This document shows positions 45,907 through 53,850 of a DNA stretch of 64,000 nucleotides, piece after piece. The stretch's first letter is position 1. Every line of letters starts with the position of its first letter. The position numbers and the translations under genes were made by a program. The DNA comes from CANMXU01 sp052030545 (GTDB lineage: Bacteria > Pseudomonadota > Gammaproteobacteria > Enterobacterales > Alteromonadaceae). The notes below the pieces were generated by a model. That model saw only the letters and a list, made by a program, of their open reading frames with translations. It was not told the origin of the DNA and did no database searches. The stretch covers positions 496,001-560,000 of the forward strand of contig NZ_JBPDIH010000004.1 in the NCBI RefSeq assembly GCF_052030545.1. The letters run 5' to 3'.

Positions 45907-47295
45907 ATGGAATTTAATGAAATCCTCGTCATTGGCATGTTTGTCAGCTTTGTGCTGTTTTTATTTACTGGTATTCCAATTGCCTATGTACTTGGCGGTA
46001 TTGGTATTATTTTTGGTGGTATTGGCTACCTGTCAGATATTTACATGGATACCTTCACAGGTCTCGATTTGAACGTGCTTGGTATTGTCGTCTCTCGGAT
46101 ATTCTCCCTGATGGAAAATTGGGTGCTGGTCGCCCTGCCCATGTTTATTTTTATGGGCTTAATGTTAGACAGATCTGGCGTTGCCGAGCGCATGATGATG
46201 GCAATGCAAGAATTATTTGGCCGAGTACGTGGCGGTTTAGGTATTACCGTTACGCTTATCGGTATTATCTTAGCGGCATCAACCGGTATTATTGGCGCTT
46301 CGGTAGTATTGCTAGGTTTAATGTCGATACCGGCAATGATGAAACAAAACTATTCCAAAACCTTTGCCACTGGCATTGTCTGTAGCGCAGGTTGTTTAGG
46401 CATATTAATTCCGCCTAGTATCATGTTAGTGATCATGGCCGACCAACTTGCTTTATCGGTTGGTGACTTGTTTACTGCTGCTGTGTTCCCCGGCTTAATG
46501 TTAGGCGCAGTTTACCTGCTGTATATTTTAATGCTTGCCTACTTTAAACCGAGTGTTGCTCCTGTTGCTGAAAATCGTCGCCCATTAAATAAAAAAGTGA
46601 TTATTGAGGTAATTCGAGCAATTATGCCGCCAGTTATTTTAATTGTTTCGGTACTCGGTTCTATTTTTGCGGGTATTGCCACGCCAACAGAAGCGAGTGG
46701 TGTTGGTGCATTCGGTGCAACGTTATTGGCGCTATTTAATAAAAAATTAAATCTGAAAGTTTTCCACGAAACCTTAATGTCGTCATTTAAAACCACCGCT
46801 TATATTTTTGCTATTTTTATTGGCGCGACGTGTTTTTCACTGGTTTTACGTGAACTCGGTGGCGACGAACTTATTTCAAGTGCACTTACCGGCTTACCTT
46901 TTGGCGATTACGGTGTACTACTGGTTATTTTAGCGATTGTATTTTTACTAGGTTTCTTACTCGATTGGATCGAAATAACGCTTATTGTGTTACCACTATT
47001 GGCGCCTGTGATTGCCGATTTAAACTTCCCAATTGAAAATGTCGGTGGTTTAGATCAGCCCGTGCTAGTGTGGTTTGTCATGCTCATTGCGGTGACTTTG
47101 CAAACCTCATTTTTAACACCACCGGTTGGCTTTGCCTTGTTTTATTTAAAAGGTGTTTGCCCGCCAGAAATTAAAATGACGGATATATATAAAGGTGTTA
47201 CGCCATTTATTATTTTGCAGTTAATGGGCTTAGCCGTATTAATACTCTATCCACAAGTAGCCCTATGGCTGCCCGCGCAAATATATGGCAATTAG
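45907..47295 (+). CDS. TRAP transporter large permease (DctM family)
   Basis: The 462-residue permease has about twelve helices, with MENWVLVALPMFIFMGLMLDRSG, the GIIGASVVLLGLMSIPAMMK block, GILIPPSIMLVIMADQ and QTSFLTPPVGFALFYLKG. Within the fold the LLDWIEITLIVLPLLAPV segment supports membership of the branch that handles larger carboxylates. It is the last gene of the porin-TRAP operon; a terminator follows. Confidence 0.92.
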   Translation: MEFNEILVIGMFVSFVLFLFTGIPIAYVLGGIGIIFGGIGYLSDIYMDTFTGLDLNVLGIVVSRIFSLMENWVLVALPMFIFMGLMLDRSGVAERMMMAMQELFGRVRGGLGITVTLIGIILAASTGIIGASVVLLGLMSIPAMMKQNYSKTFATGIVCSAGCLGILIPPSIMLVIMADQLALSVGDLFTAAVFPGLMLGAVYLLYILMLAYFKPSVAPVAENRRPLNKKVIIEVIRAIMPPVILIVSVLGSIFAGIATPTEASGVGAFGATLLALFNKKLNLKVFHETLMSSFKTTAYIFAIFIGATCFSLVLRELGGDELISSALTGLPFGDYGVLLVILAIVFLLGFLLDWIEITLIVLPLLAPVIADLNFPIENVGGLDQPVLVWFVMLIAVTLQTSFLTPPVGFALFYLKGVCPPEIKMTDIYKGVTPFIILQLMGLAVLILYPQVALWLPAQIYGN

Positions 47296-47377
47296 CAAAA
47301 AGTTATTAACTAACATAGGAAATAAAAACCGCTTAACCTCGTTCTTATAAAGAACATAGATGCTCGCTTTTCCTCTT

Positions 47378-47415
47378 AGCCCTTATTGTGTTGCGTGACA
47401 ATAAGGGCTTTTTTC
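47378..47415. terminator. Bidirectional intrinsic terminator
   Basis: AGCCCTTATTGT (47378-47389) pairs with ACAATAAGGGCT (47398-47409), followed by T-rich sequence. It lies between the converging dctM-type gene and the DMT transporter. Confidence 0.9.
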
Positions 47416-47463
47416 TTTTTTCTTTTTTCTCCAGCAGCAAAGAAAAAGAAACATCTCCAAAAC

Positions 47464-48348
47464 CTATTTGCGATGAAACATTAACTGCAATACCACAGTG
47501 GCAATTACCGACAGTGCGATACCTAACCAAACAATAGGTGCAACAGTTTCACCTAGGAAAACAGCAGCTAATATGGCGACAAACGCCGGCATTAAATAGA
47601 TGTAAGCGGTAATGTTAACAGGGGTGAGAATAGTGCTCGCTTTTTGGTATAAATAAGAGGTTAAAAACGTTGTCGCAATCGCTAAATAAGCCATCCCCGC
47701 ATAGTGTTCAACAGGAAGTGCTGGCCAATTTAAGTCAATATTAAATAGCAGCGCAGCGGCGCCCATCCAAATAACACCACCAAGTAGGTTACAAAAAGTC
47801 ATCACGCTAACGTCGTCATTTTTGTACAACACTTTCATGGCGATCATGTAGCCTGCCATCGCAAAAACAGCGATGAGAAAAATTAGATCCCCTTGGTTAA
47901 GGGACAGCGCGATAAGAGCAGAAAGATCGCCATTAAAAACGACCCATAAGGTTGCAATTGCGCCGAGTAAATAAACCAAGGTGAGTTTAAGACTGAGTGC
48001 TTGTTTTAAAAATATCATACATAAACAAGCAGTAATAAAGGGGGTTAACGTATACAAAGAACTTGCGTTTAACGTGGTGGTGCTTTCCATTGCGGCAAAG
48101 TGACAGACAAAATAGCCACAATAAAAAAAGCTGATCACCATACTTCTTGGCAATACTCGTTTTATTTGCGCTGCAGCGTTAGCTTTAAAAAAGATAAAAG
48201 GCGCTAATAAACAAGCAGCAATAAGAAAGCGCATCAAGTTAATCGACAACGGATGCAAAGTACCTGACAGCGCGGTAGTGGTAATAAAAGATCCCGCAAT
48301 TAATAACGTTGCGCCAACAATATAGCCATGTGCGGTAATTTTATTCAT
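47464..48348 (-). CDS. DMT-superfamily exporter (EamA family)
   Basis: The 294-residue protein has ten hydrophobic helices in two EamA repeats. The first starts GYIVGATLLIAGSFITTTALSG and includes NLMRFLIAACLLAPF and the STTTLNASSLYTLTPFITA block; the second includes AVFAMAGYMIAMKVLYK and TPVNITAYIYLMPAFVAILAAVFLGE. Members export amino acids or other small metabolites; none can be assigned. The gene stands alone, converging with the TRAP operon. Confidence 0.88.
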   Translation of the reverse strand: MNKITAHGYIVGATLLIAGSFITTTALSGTLHPLSINLMRFLIAACLLAPFIFFKANAAAQIKRVLPRSMVISFFYCGYFVCHFAAMESTTTLNASSLYTLTPFITACLCMIFLKQALSLKLTLVYLLGAIATLWVVFNGDLSALIALSLNQGDLIFLIAVFAMAGYMIAMKVLYKNDDVSVMTFCNLLGGVIWMGAAALLFNIDLNWPALPVEHYAGMAYLAIATTFLTSYLYQKASTILTPVNITAYIYLMPAFVAILAAVFLGETVAPIVWLGIALSVIATVVLQLMFHRK

Positions 48349-48891
48349 GTGAAGCTTTACTCAAGGTTAAATAAACCTGTATTGCACTATCATAACCATG
48401 ATTGATAAAGAATAAGTAACATTATCGCTTGTTTTTGATCTTGAATGTGTATTTCTAGCTACCGTCAAATTTAATTGATGATCATTTTCACAAATCACAC
48501 TTACGGTCGATTGGGAAACTGCCATCTTTTTTCCTGATAACAACAGCAGTTAAGTTGATTTAAGCAAGATTGTTTGCGCAATCACCCGTCAAAAATTAAC
48601 ATTTTTTAACATCTATTTAAATTTTATCCGTTTAAAAAAGATAAGGGTACTTTGAAAAACAAGCAGTAAATGAAGTATCCACTCACTGATATCAACACTT
48701 GGGCTAATGTATAAATCAACCCCAATTGCCTTATTAACCATAAAAACTAACAACATAGGTTAAGCAAATACTTTTAAGGAAGGCCACTAAAACTGGGCAA
48801 TACAAAAGGAATTCATTAAATAATACAACGCCTAATAACAATAATATCAGCTAATCAGCGCTGCAATGACAAAGGTATAATAATTAAAACA
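48349..48891. other. Long intergenic region without a recognisable gene
   Basis: This 543-bp AT-rich spacer separates two divergent genes. I see no convincing coding frame; a 14-codon ATG frame near 48669 lacks a ribosome site. A small inverted repeat GATTG-CAATC lies around 48568-48583. It could hold an unannotated small RNA, but nothing shows this directly. Confidence 0.5.
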
Positions 48892-49605
48892 ATGAACTTT
48901 ATAGCCACAAATACCCGAATAGGGGAAGAGCTTCGCGGACAATATCAATGTCTATTATATGCACTGCCAACCACATCATTAGCGATTGCTATTTTTATCA
49001 TTCCGTTTGTACTTAACGATTTATTGATGTTGTTAGGTTTACCAAGTCACCACGGGATAAAAAGCCAAGAACAAATTTTTTTGCTCGCCATGTTTATCGT
49101 AATGACGAGTATAATAGCAGTGGGTTATTTAGTTGGCTGGCTACTTAATGTAATTTGTTTTAGAAAAATAATGCATTGGAGTTATTCGAGCATTTGGCAA
49201 TTAATGGCATATTCGAACGTTCCTAAGCATTGGTTAAACACGAATAGTCGTTACAACCCTGATAAAAAAACACCAAGTAAAGCATGGCAAAAAGCAAGAG
49301 CAAACGGAAAATGGCGCTATATTACGAGTACTGGCATGTTATTTTCTAGCTCGATAATTTTTATATTATTCGTTGTGCTACCCGACCTACGTCATGATAA
49401 CTTCAGTTCAGTGGCTGAGTATGTGGTGATGGCGTTAGCCTGTTTATGCGCGGGCACATTTTATGGGCTGATCACTTGGTTTGTTTTCGAAAAACGTTAT
49501 CAACGTTTATCACATCAACAATTAAGTAAAAAACATTCGCACATTCCCCCTTCCTTTCACAGTTTTGACACCTCAACTTTTAGCAAGGCAAAGTTGCATG
49601 ATTAA
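48892..49605 (+). CDS. Hypothetical membrane protein, four helices
   Basis: No family was recognised. The 237-residue protein has hydrophobic helices at about 23-50, 62-92, 145-165 and 173-197, with a cytoplasmic basic loop (NPDKKTPSKAWQKARANGKWRY) between the second and third and a histidine/serine-rich tail. Its end overlaps the next membrane-protein gene by eight bases, so they are translationally coupled and may form a complex. The ATG lies at the first possible position, without a strong ribosome site. Confidence 0.65.
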   Translation: MNFIATNTRIGEELRGQYQCLLYALPTTSLAIAIFIIPFVLNDLLMLLGLPSHHGIKSQEQIFLLAMFIVMTSIIAVGYLVGWLLNVICFRKIMHWSYSSIWQLMAYSNVPKHWLNTNSRYNPDKKTPSKAWQKARANGKWRYITSTGMLFSSSIIFILFVVLPDLRHDNFSSVAEYVVMALACLCAGTFYGLITWFVFEKRYQRLSHQQLSKKHSHIPPSFHSFDTSTFSKAKLHD

Positions 49606-49930
49606 AGGCGCACCCAAGTACTCTACAGTCATTGCGATAACTTTTGCCATACTAGTGTTGAGCATTAATGGCATTGTTAAAGAGGCAGTTTTACTTGGCT
49701 TTATTGTTGGTTTAACACTGGCGTGTATTTGCCCATTAGTTTGGCGCTACAATAAAGAATTAGTGGGAATAATTGCCATTATGTCGGTAATGCAGTTTGC
49801 TACATGCGTATTATTAGAGCGCACGTCTTTGATTGGCGTTCTGCAAATGCTTAGTATTGCTTTATCAACGCTCGGCATAGTTTGCTTACTTTTGCATAAA
49901 AAAATAGTACGATTTGTTGATGTGCATTAG
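49598..49930 (+). CDS. Hypothetical membrane protein, about four helices
   Basis: The 110-residue protein is almost wholly hydrophobic: YSTVIAITFAILVLSINGIV, AVLLGFIVGLTLACICPLVW, VGIIAIMSVMQFATCVLL and GVLQMLSIALSTLGIVCLLL. No family was recognised. ATG 49598 overlaps the end of the upstream gene and follows AAGG at about ten bases; an upstream start at 49565 would lie deep in that gene. The DUF1272 gene follows 19 bp later. Confidence 0.6.
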   Translation: MIKGAPKYSTVIAITFAILVLSINGIVKEAVLLGFIVGLTLACICPLVWRYNKELVGIIAIMSVMQFATCVLLERTSLIGVLQMLSIALSTLGIVCLLLHKKIVRFVDVH

Positions 49931-49949
49931 TTTATAAAAAGGAAAGTGG

Positions 49950-50180
49950 ATGTTAGCGCTAAGACCCAACTGTGAATGTTGTGATAAAGACTTACCACCA
50001 GAGTCAAACCAAGCGTTTATTTGCTCGTTCGAATGTACCTTTTGTAAAGGTTGTGTTGAAGGGGTGCTGAATAATCGTTGCCCCAATTGCACGGGCAATT
50101 TAGTACCAAGACCAATAAGACCTGCCGCGGCACTTCAAAAATACCCTGCCTCGACAGAACGTGTGAATACCAAAAGCTGA
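49950..50180 (+). CDS. DUF1272 domain protein (small zinc-binding)
   Basis: The 76-residue protein shows the DUF1272 pattern: LRPNCECCDKDLPPES, FICSFECTFCKGCVEGVLNNRCPNC, then LVPRP. The evenly paired cysteines indicate two zinc-binding knuckles. Function is unknown for the family. Ribosome site AAGGAAAG. The 199-bp spacer that follows, to the nuclease-like gene, shows no feature. Confidence 0.88.
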   Translation: MLALRPNCECCDKDLPPESNQAFICSFECTFCKGCVEGVLNNRCPNCTGNLVPRPIRPAAALQKYPASTERVNTKS

Positions 50181-50379
50181 CAGACAGCTTCAAGTTCGAA
50201 GCTGTGCTTGCTATTTAGTATATCTACGGCAACTCATGCCACACATTTATAAGCTATTGATGGTAAATAAATAAAAAGGTAAAGTTGAGATATTCAATAA
50301 TAATTTAGTCTGATATTTTCTGGCAGAAATGAGGAACGTATCTGGTTAAAGAAGCTGTTAGCTTATTTAAGGATATAGC

Positions 50380-51246
50380 ATGCCAGTCAGGTCTAATTCT
50401 TTTCAAAAACTTGTTATGCTTTTAAATGAGCGATTAGATGATTCTTGGGTTGTAACTGAATCAAAAATGATGATTGATTCTTTAACAGGGCAAGAAAGAG
50501 AAGTAGATATTGTTTTAGAATCAGATATTGGAACTCATAAAATATTCTTATCCGTTGAATGCCGCGATCATAAAAGAAAAGCTGACACACCTTGGGTAGA
50601 ATCAATGTATGGAAAGCATAACTCGTTACCAACTTCTAAATTGGTTCTATGGTCTGCAACTGGATTTTCTAAACCCGCTATTGAAAAAGCTCAGCAATTA
50701 AAAATAGACACTGTTTCTTCTGGCAATATTGATAATATTGAGTGGGCTAAATTGGCGAAAAGCTTTAAGGGCGGAAGTTTAAAGGTATTAGATAGTAAGT
50801 TTTCATTCTTTATCGACGTAGAAGCGGATAATGGCCACAAAAGTCGTCTTGATACTCAAAACATAAATTATCAATTAAAAGAAACTAATAGTGATATTCA
50901 GTTTAATATCATAAGCATACGACAATTTTTAATTAATGACCCACGAGTAGGCCAAACGTTACTTGAGCACGCAGCAGAAGGTAAGAGTGATTTTTGGGTT
51001 CTCTACGATCACCCAAATGAATGTCTCGTTTTAGATGATAATAACGATTGGTATAAAGTACTTAGAATTGGTTTTGGTATAAAAGCGTATGTAGAAAAGT
51101 CAAAAATTGAAACTAAAACGGTTATATACCAAGATGTTGTTTCTACACTGGCTGTAGGAAAATTTGAAAATCGTGAAATGGAAGTTTTCATTGAAGAAAA
51201 ACAAGAAACGGAGCCTTTTGTTACCGCTAGTTTAATTAAAAAGTAA
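50380..51246 (+). CDS. Mrr-like (PD-(D/E)xK) nuclease-fold protein, probable integron cassette gene
   Basis: The first about 110 residues follow the Mrr/restriction-endonuclease pattern: REVDIV with Asp43, then FLSVECRDHKR (Glu60, with Arg62 where Mrr has Lys in its Q/ExK), then KLVLWSATGFSKPAIEKAQQLKI, which matches the Mrr SGF(S/T)xxA block. The remaining about 175 residues, including YEHPNE-like and WYKVLRIGFGIKAYV segments, match nothing I know. Type IV restriction enzymes have this fold, so antiphage or DNA-modification-dependent activity is possible but unproven, and the Lys to Arg change may affect catalysis. Ribosome site AAGGAT. Its stop codon is the first base triplet of an attC-like site. 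Confidence 0.65.
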   Translation: MPVRSNSFQKLVMLLNERLDDSWVVTESKMMIDSLTGQEREVDIVLESDIGTHKIFLSVECRDHKRKADTPWVESMYGKHNSLPTSKLVLWSATGFSKPAIEKAQQLKIDTVSSGNIDNIEWAKLAKSFKGGSLKVLDSKFSFFIDVEADNGHKSRLDTQNINYQLKETNSDIQFNIISIRQFLINDPRVGQTLLEHAAEGKSDFWVLYDHPNECLVLDDNNDWYKVLRIGFGIKAYVEKSKIETKTVIYQDVVSTLAVGKFENREMEVFIEEKQETEPFVTASLIKK

Positions 51247-51344
51247 GCGAACAAGAATTTAAAGCAGGACTGCTAACAGTTGGCTCAGCTCCGCTTCGCT
51301 ACACATTTTAGCAAGTTATTATCAGCTATTATTTTGAGCGTTAG
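51244..51344 (+). repeat. attC-like integron recombination site
   Basis: The site starts at the TAA stop of the nuclease-like gene and ends GAGCGTTAG. It has attC architecture: outer arms around TAAGCGAACAAG and TTTTGAGCGTTAG, inner arms GGACTGCTAACAGTTGGC and AGCAAGTTATTATCAGC, and a central GCTCCGCTTCGCTACACA loop. The inner and right arms resemble Vibrio VCR-type sites. Pairing is imperfect, as in real attC. No integrase gene is present in the window. Folding with an attC covariance model would settle it. Confidence 0.55.
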
Positions 51345-51353
51345 TTACCAATG

Positions 51354-51632
51354 CTATTCTGGTGGAAATTTCTGTTTCTGGTGCAAAACACGCATAATTC
51401 GAATGATTTTTCCATCAACCCAGTAAGATACGATCATTGAAACTTCAGGAATAATTAATAACCGCCCTCGAATTGAGTCTCTTTGAACACCCAACAATGG
51501 GTGTTCAAGAAAATTTTCAACTTTAGCTTCAATGACTAAATCTGTTTTTTCAGCAACACTCGGGTTGAAGTCGAAAAGAAATTCAAATATTTTCTCTCGA
51601 TCATTTAACGATTCTTCTTCCCAAACTATCAT
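51354..51632 (-). CDS. RelE/ParE-family toxin
   Basis: The 92-residue protein has the ParE/RelE layout: an N-terminal helix pair after IVWEEESLNDREKIFEFL, then GRLLIIPEVSMIVSYWVDGKIIRIMRVLHQKQKFPPE, in which R-VLH near the end is the usual catalytic-strand motif. RelE toxins cut mRNA on ribosomes; ParE toxins block gyrase; sequence alone does not decide. It overlaps its antitoxin gene by four bases. Its stop lies 10 bp from the attC-like site. Confidence 0.85.
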   Translation of the reverse strand: MIVWEEESLNDREKIFEFLFDFNPSVAEKTDLVIEAKVENFLEHPLLGVQRDSIRGRLLIIPEVSMIVSYWVDGKIIRIMRVLHQKQKFPPE

Positions 51633-51904
51633 CGATTACGGATCTTCATTTTTCTGGCTTCCATCTGAGCTTTTGCATCATCATGTTCAATAAACTGAGC
51701 TTCACCGCTATCAACTTTATCAAAGGCAGCATTTATTTGCTCAGACAGCCATGCATCATGGCTCATTGATTTTCGCTGCTCAGCAGCCAGGCTTTCAGTA
51801 AGCTCGCGGCATGCATCGCTCAATGTTCTACCTTGGCTTTCCGCCATTAGTTGCGCTAAACGTTTAGTTTCTTCATCAACTCTAAATTGAATTCGTGTAT
51901 CCAT
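51629..51904 (-). CDS. RelB/DinJ-family antitoxin
   Basis: The 91-residue protein begins MDTRIQFRVDEETKRLAQLMAES, a ribbon-helix-helix DNA-binding domain, followed by an acidic helical toxin-binding tail. It neutralises the adjacent toxin and likely represses the pair. A TGTACA motif lies at 51928-51933 in its promoter region; the same TGTACAACT string lies before the oppositely oriented yefM. Confidence 0.85.
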   Translation of the reverse strand: MDTRIQFRVDEETKRLAQLMAESQGRTLSDACRELTESLAAEQRKSMSHDAWLSEQINAAFDKVDSGEAQFIEHDDAKAQMEARKMKIRNR

Positions 51905-52092
51905 TATAAATTACCTTAACTCACAGTTGTACACACAAATGTTAGCACTAGCGTGGAGTAGTGACAACTTGCAAGTTACTTAAGCTGGTAAAAAACAGTT
52001 AGCTTTCAAGTTTTGAGTTGTCCTATAAATTGCACATGTATCATTAATTGGTTAGACTTGTCTTATTATATGTACAACTAATGAGGATGAAT

Positions 52093-52347
52093 ATGCGCAT
52101 TGTATCTTTTACAGAAGCACGTAATGGGCTTAAATCAGTTTTGGATCATGTTGTAAATGATGTTGACTATACCGTTATAACTCGAAGGGATGCCGAGGAC
52201 GCTGTTGTAATGTCTTTGGATCATTATAATAGTTTAATGGAAACCGTTCATTTGCTTAAATCCCCAGCTAATGCTGCTCATTTATCTAGATCTATCGAAC
52301 AATATAAATCTGGTAACGTAATCAAACGAGATATTATTGATGACTAG
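52093..52347 (+). CDS. yefM: YefM/Phd-family antitoxin
   Basis: The 84-residue protein begins MRIVSFTEARNGLKSVLDHVVNDVDYTVITRRDAEDAVVMS, the YefM/Phd fold, and continues with the toxin-binding tail (HLSRSIEQYKSG). ATG 52093 follows GAGGAT; upstream in-frame starts are rejected. It overlaps yoeB by eight bases. The upstream TGTACA at 52071-52076 resembles the core of YefM-YoeB operators. Confidence 0.93.
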   Translation: MRIVSFTEARNGLKSVLDHVVNDVDYTVITRRDAEDAVVMSLDHYNSLMETVHLLKSPANAAHLSRSIEQYKSGNVIKRDIIDD

Positions 52348-52600
52348 GCAACTTGCTTGGACAGATGAAGCTTGGAGTGATTATGTTTATTGGCAAGGTC
52401 AAGATAAGAAAACATTAAAACGCATTAATAAATTAATTAGTGATGCTAAGCGATCGCCATTTGAAGGTATCGGCAAGCCAGAGCCATTAAAAGAAAACTT
52501 ATCGGGCTTCTGGTCAAGACGAATAGATGAAACAAACCGCCTAGTATATGCGGTTTCAGATTCATACCTGACTGTGATTTCTTGTCGTTATCTGTATTAG
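52340..52600 (+). CDS. yoeB: YoeB-family toxin, 3' end remade by an IS insertion
   Basis: YoeB cleaves mRNA at the ribosomal A site. The 86-residue protein matches E. coli YoeB throughout (RSPFEGIGKPEPLKENLSGFWSRRIDETNRLVYAV). Glu48 and Arg67 correspond to catalytic Glu46 and Arg65. The C-terminus reads SCRYLY where E. coli has CRYHY, so the catalytic His83 is leucine here. The IS481 element begins within the Leu codon: CTG-TAT-TAG is one base of gene (the C of the target duplication) plus IS end. The intact flank after the IS reads CTT-TAT-TAG, so protein and stop are unchanged by the insertion. Confidence 0.9.
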   Translation: MTRQLAWTDEAWSDYVYWQGQDKKTLKRINKLISDAKRSPFEGIGKPEPLKENLSGFWSRRIDETNRLVYAVSDSYLTVISCRYLY

Positions 52601-53800
52601 TTCAGACAAGATCTGACACATCAACTTGAAAAAGTGAGAGTTACCCGTTTTGATAAAGGTGTCGAATCTTTTAATCAAAACAACCCAAAGGTGGTAACTC
52701 TCATGTTGCATACTAACAACCCAATCATAAAACACAAAACTGGTTTACTTAATCTTGCTGAAGAATTAGGTAACGTTTCAAAAGCCTGTAAAGTTATGGG
52801 CGTTTCAAGAGATACATTTTATCGATACCAAGAACTAGTCGAAGACGGTGGTCTTGATGCGTTGATTGATAAAAGCCGTAGGTCGCCAAACATCAAAAAT
52901 CGTGTAGACGAAGTTACAGAGAACGCGGTTGTTCAATACGCTATTGATTACCCCGCTCATGGTCAGCACAGAACCAGTAATGAGCTGCGTAAACAAGGTA
53001 TATTCGTTTCAGGCAGTGGTGTTCGTTCAATCTGGTTACGCCATGATTTAGAAAACTTCAAAAAACGTTTAAAAGCGCTAGAAGGAAAAATAGCTAACGA
53101 AGGCATAATCTTAACTGATAGCCAAGTAGCTGCGCTTGAGAAAAAGAAAAGCGATGACGAAGCGTGCGGTGAAATTGAAACAGCGCATCCTGGCTACCTT
53201 GGCTCACAAGACACGTTCTATGTTGGCAACTTAAAAGGCGTTGGCCGCATTTATCAGCAAACATTTGTTGATACGTACAGCAAGGTTGCATTTGCTAAGC
53301 TCTATACGACCAAAACACCCATTACAGCGGCTGATATACTCAATGATAAAGTTCTGCCTTACTTTGAGCAGCACAAGCTGCCAATGTTGCGTATTTTAAC
53401 TGACCGAGGCACTGAGTATTGCGGTAAAGTTGAACACCATGACTATCAGCTATACCTAGCGATTAACGATATTGATCATACAAAAACCAAAGCGATGTCG
53501 CCTCAAACCAATGGTATCTGCGAACGGTTTCACAAAACGATACTTAACGAGTTCTATCAGGTTACGTTCCGTAAAAAGCTTTACGGCTCACTTGAAGAGC
53601 TTCAAAAAGATCTGGACGAATGGATGGCTTATTACAATAATGAGCGTACTCATCAGGGAAAAATGTGCTGTGGCAGAACGCCACTTGAAACATTACTTGA
53701 TGGAAAATCGATTTGGGCTGAGAAGAATTTAGCTCAAATCTAAGCTGACAGTCACCGATAGAAAAACGGGTAACTGTCAGATCAAGTCTGAGCTAGTACA
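52593..53800 (+). mobile_element. IS481-family insertion sequence, complete, 1208 bp
   Basis: Terminal inverted repeats of 26 bases, 22 matching, begin TGTATTAGTTCAGAC at the left (52593-52618) and end GTCTGAGCTAGTACA at the right (53775-53800). The 5'-TGT...ACA-3' ends are typical of the family. The target duplication is CGTTATC (52586-52592 and 53801-53807), seven bases and exact. One transposase gene fills the interior. The perfect duplication suggests a recent insertion. Confidence 0.93.
52703..53743 (+). CDS. IS481-family transposase (DDE, rve core)
   Basis: The protein has an N-terminal helix-turn-helix (LAEELGNVSKACKVMGVSRDTFYRYQEL) and a DDE integrase core: the first aspartate in GSQDTFYVGN, the second in RILTDRGTEYCG, and the catalytic glutamate in PQTNGICERFHKTIL, followed by YNNERTHQG. 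ATG 52703 follows AAGGTGG; a GTG at 52634 is less likely. No frameshift or internal stop is seen, so the element should be competent. Confidence 0.94.
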   Translation: MLHTNNPIIKHKTGLLNLAEELGNVSKACKVMGVSRDTFYRYQELVEDGGLDALIDKSRRSPNIKNRVDEVTENAVVQYAIDYPAHGQHRTSNELRKQGIFVSGSGVRSIWLRHDLENFKKRLKALEGKIANEGIILTDSQVAALEKKKSDDEACGEIETAHPGYLGSQDTFYVGNLKGVGRIYQQTFVDTYSKVAFAKLYTTKTPITAADILNDKVLPYFEQHKLPMLRILTDRGTEYCGKVEHHDYQLYLAINDIDHTKTKAMSPQTNGICERFHKTILNEFYQVTFRKKLYGSLEELQKDLDEWMAYYNNERTHQGKMCCGRTPLETLLDGKSIWAEKNLAQI

Positions 53801-53850
53801 CGTTATCTTTATTAGGTTTATTTATAAGTACTGCACTTAAGTAAAAAATC

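Noticed and set aside
47345..47530. Minus-strand frame overlapping the terminator and the DMT gene end
   Set aside because: It spans a strong terminator and overlaps a well-supported gene in another frame.
48669..48713. 14-codon ATG frame in the long intergenic region
   Set aside because: No ribosome site and no recognisable feature; too short to defend.
51900..52092. Second attC-like site between the two toxin-antitoxin pairs
   Set aside because: GTTAG strings occur, but no matching left arm or paired inner arms could be found.
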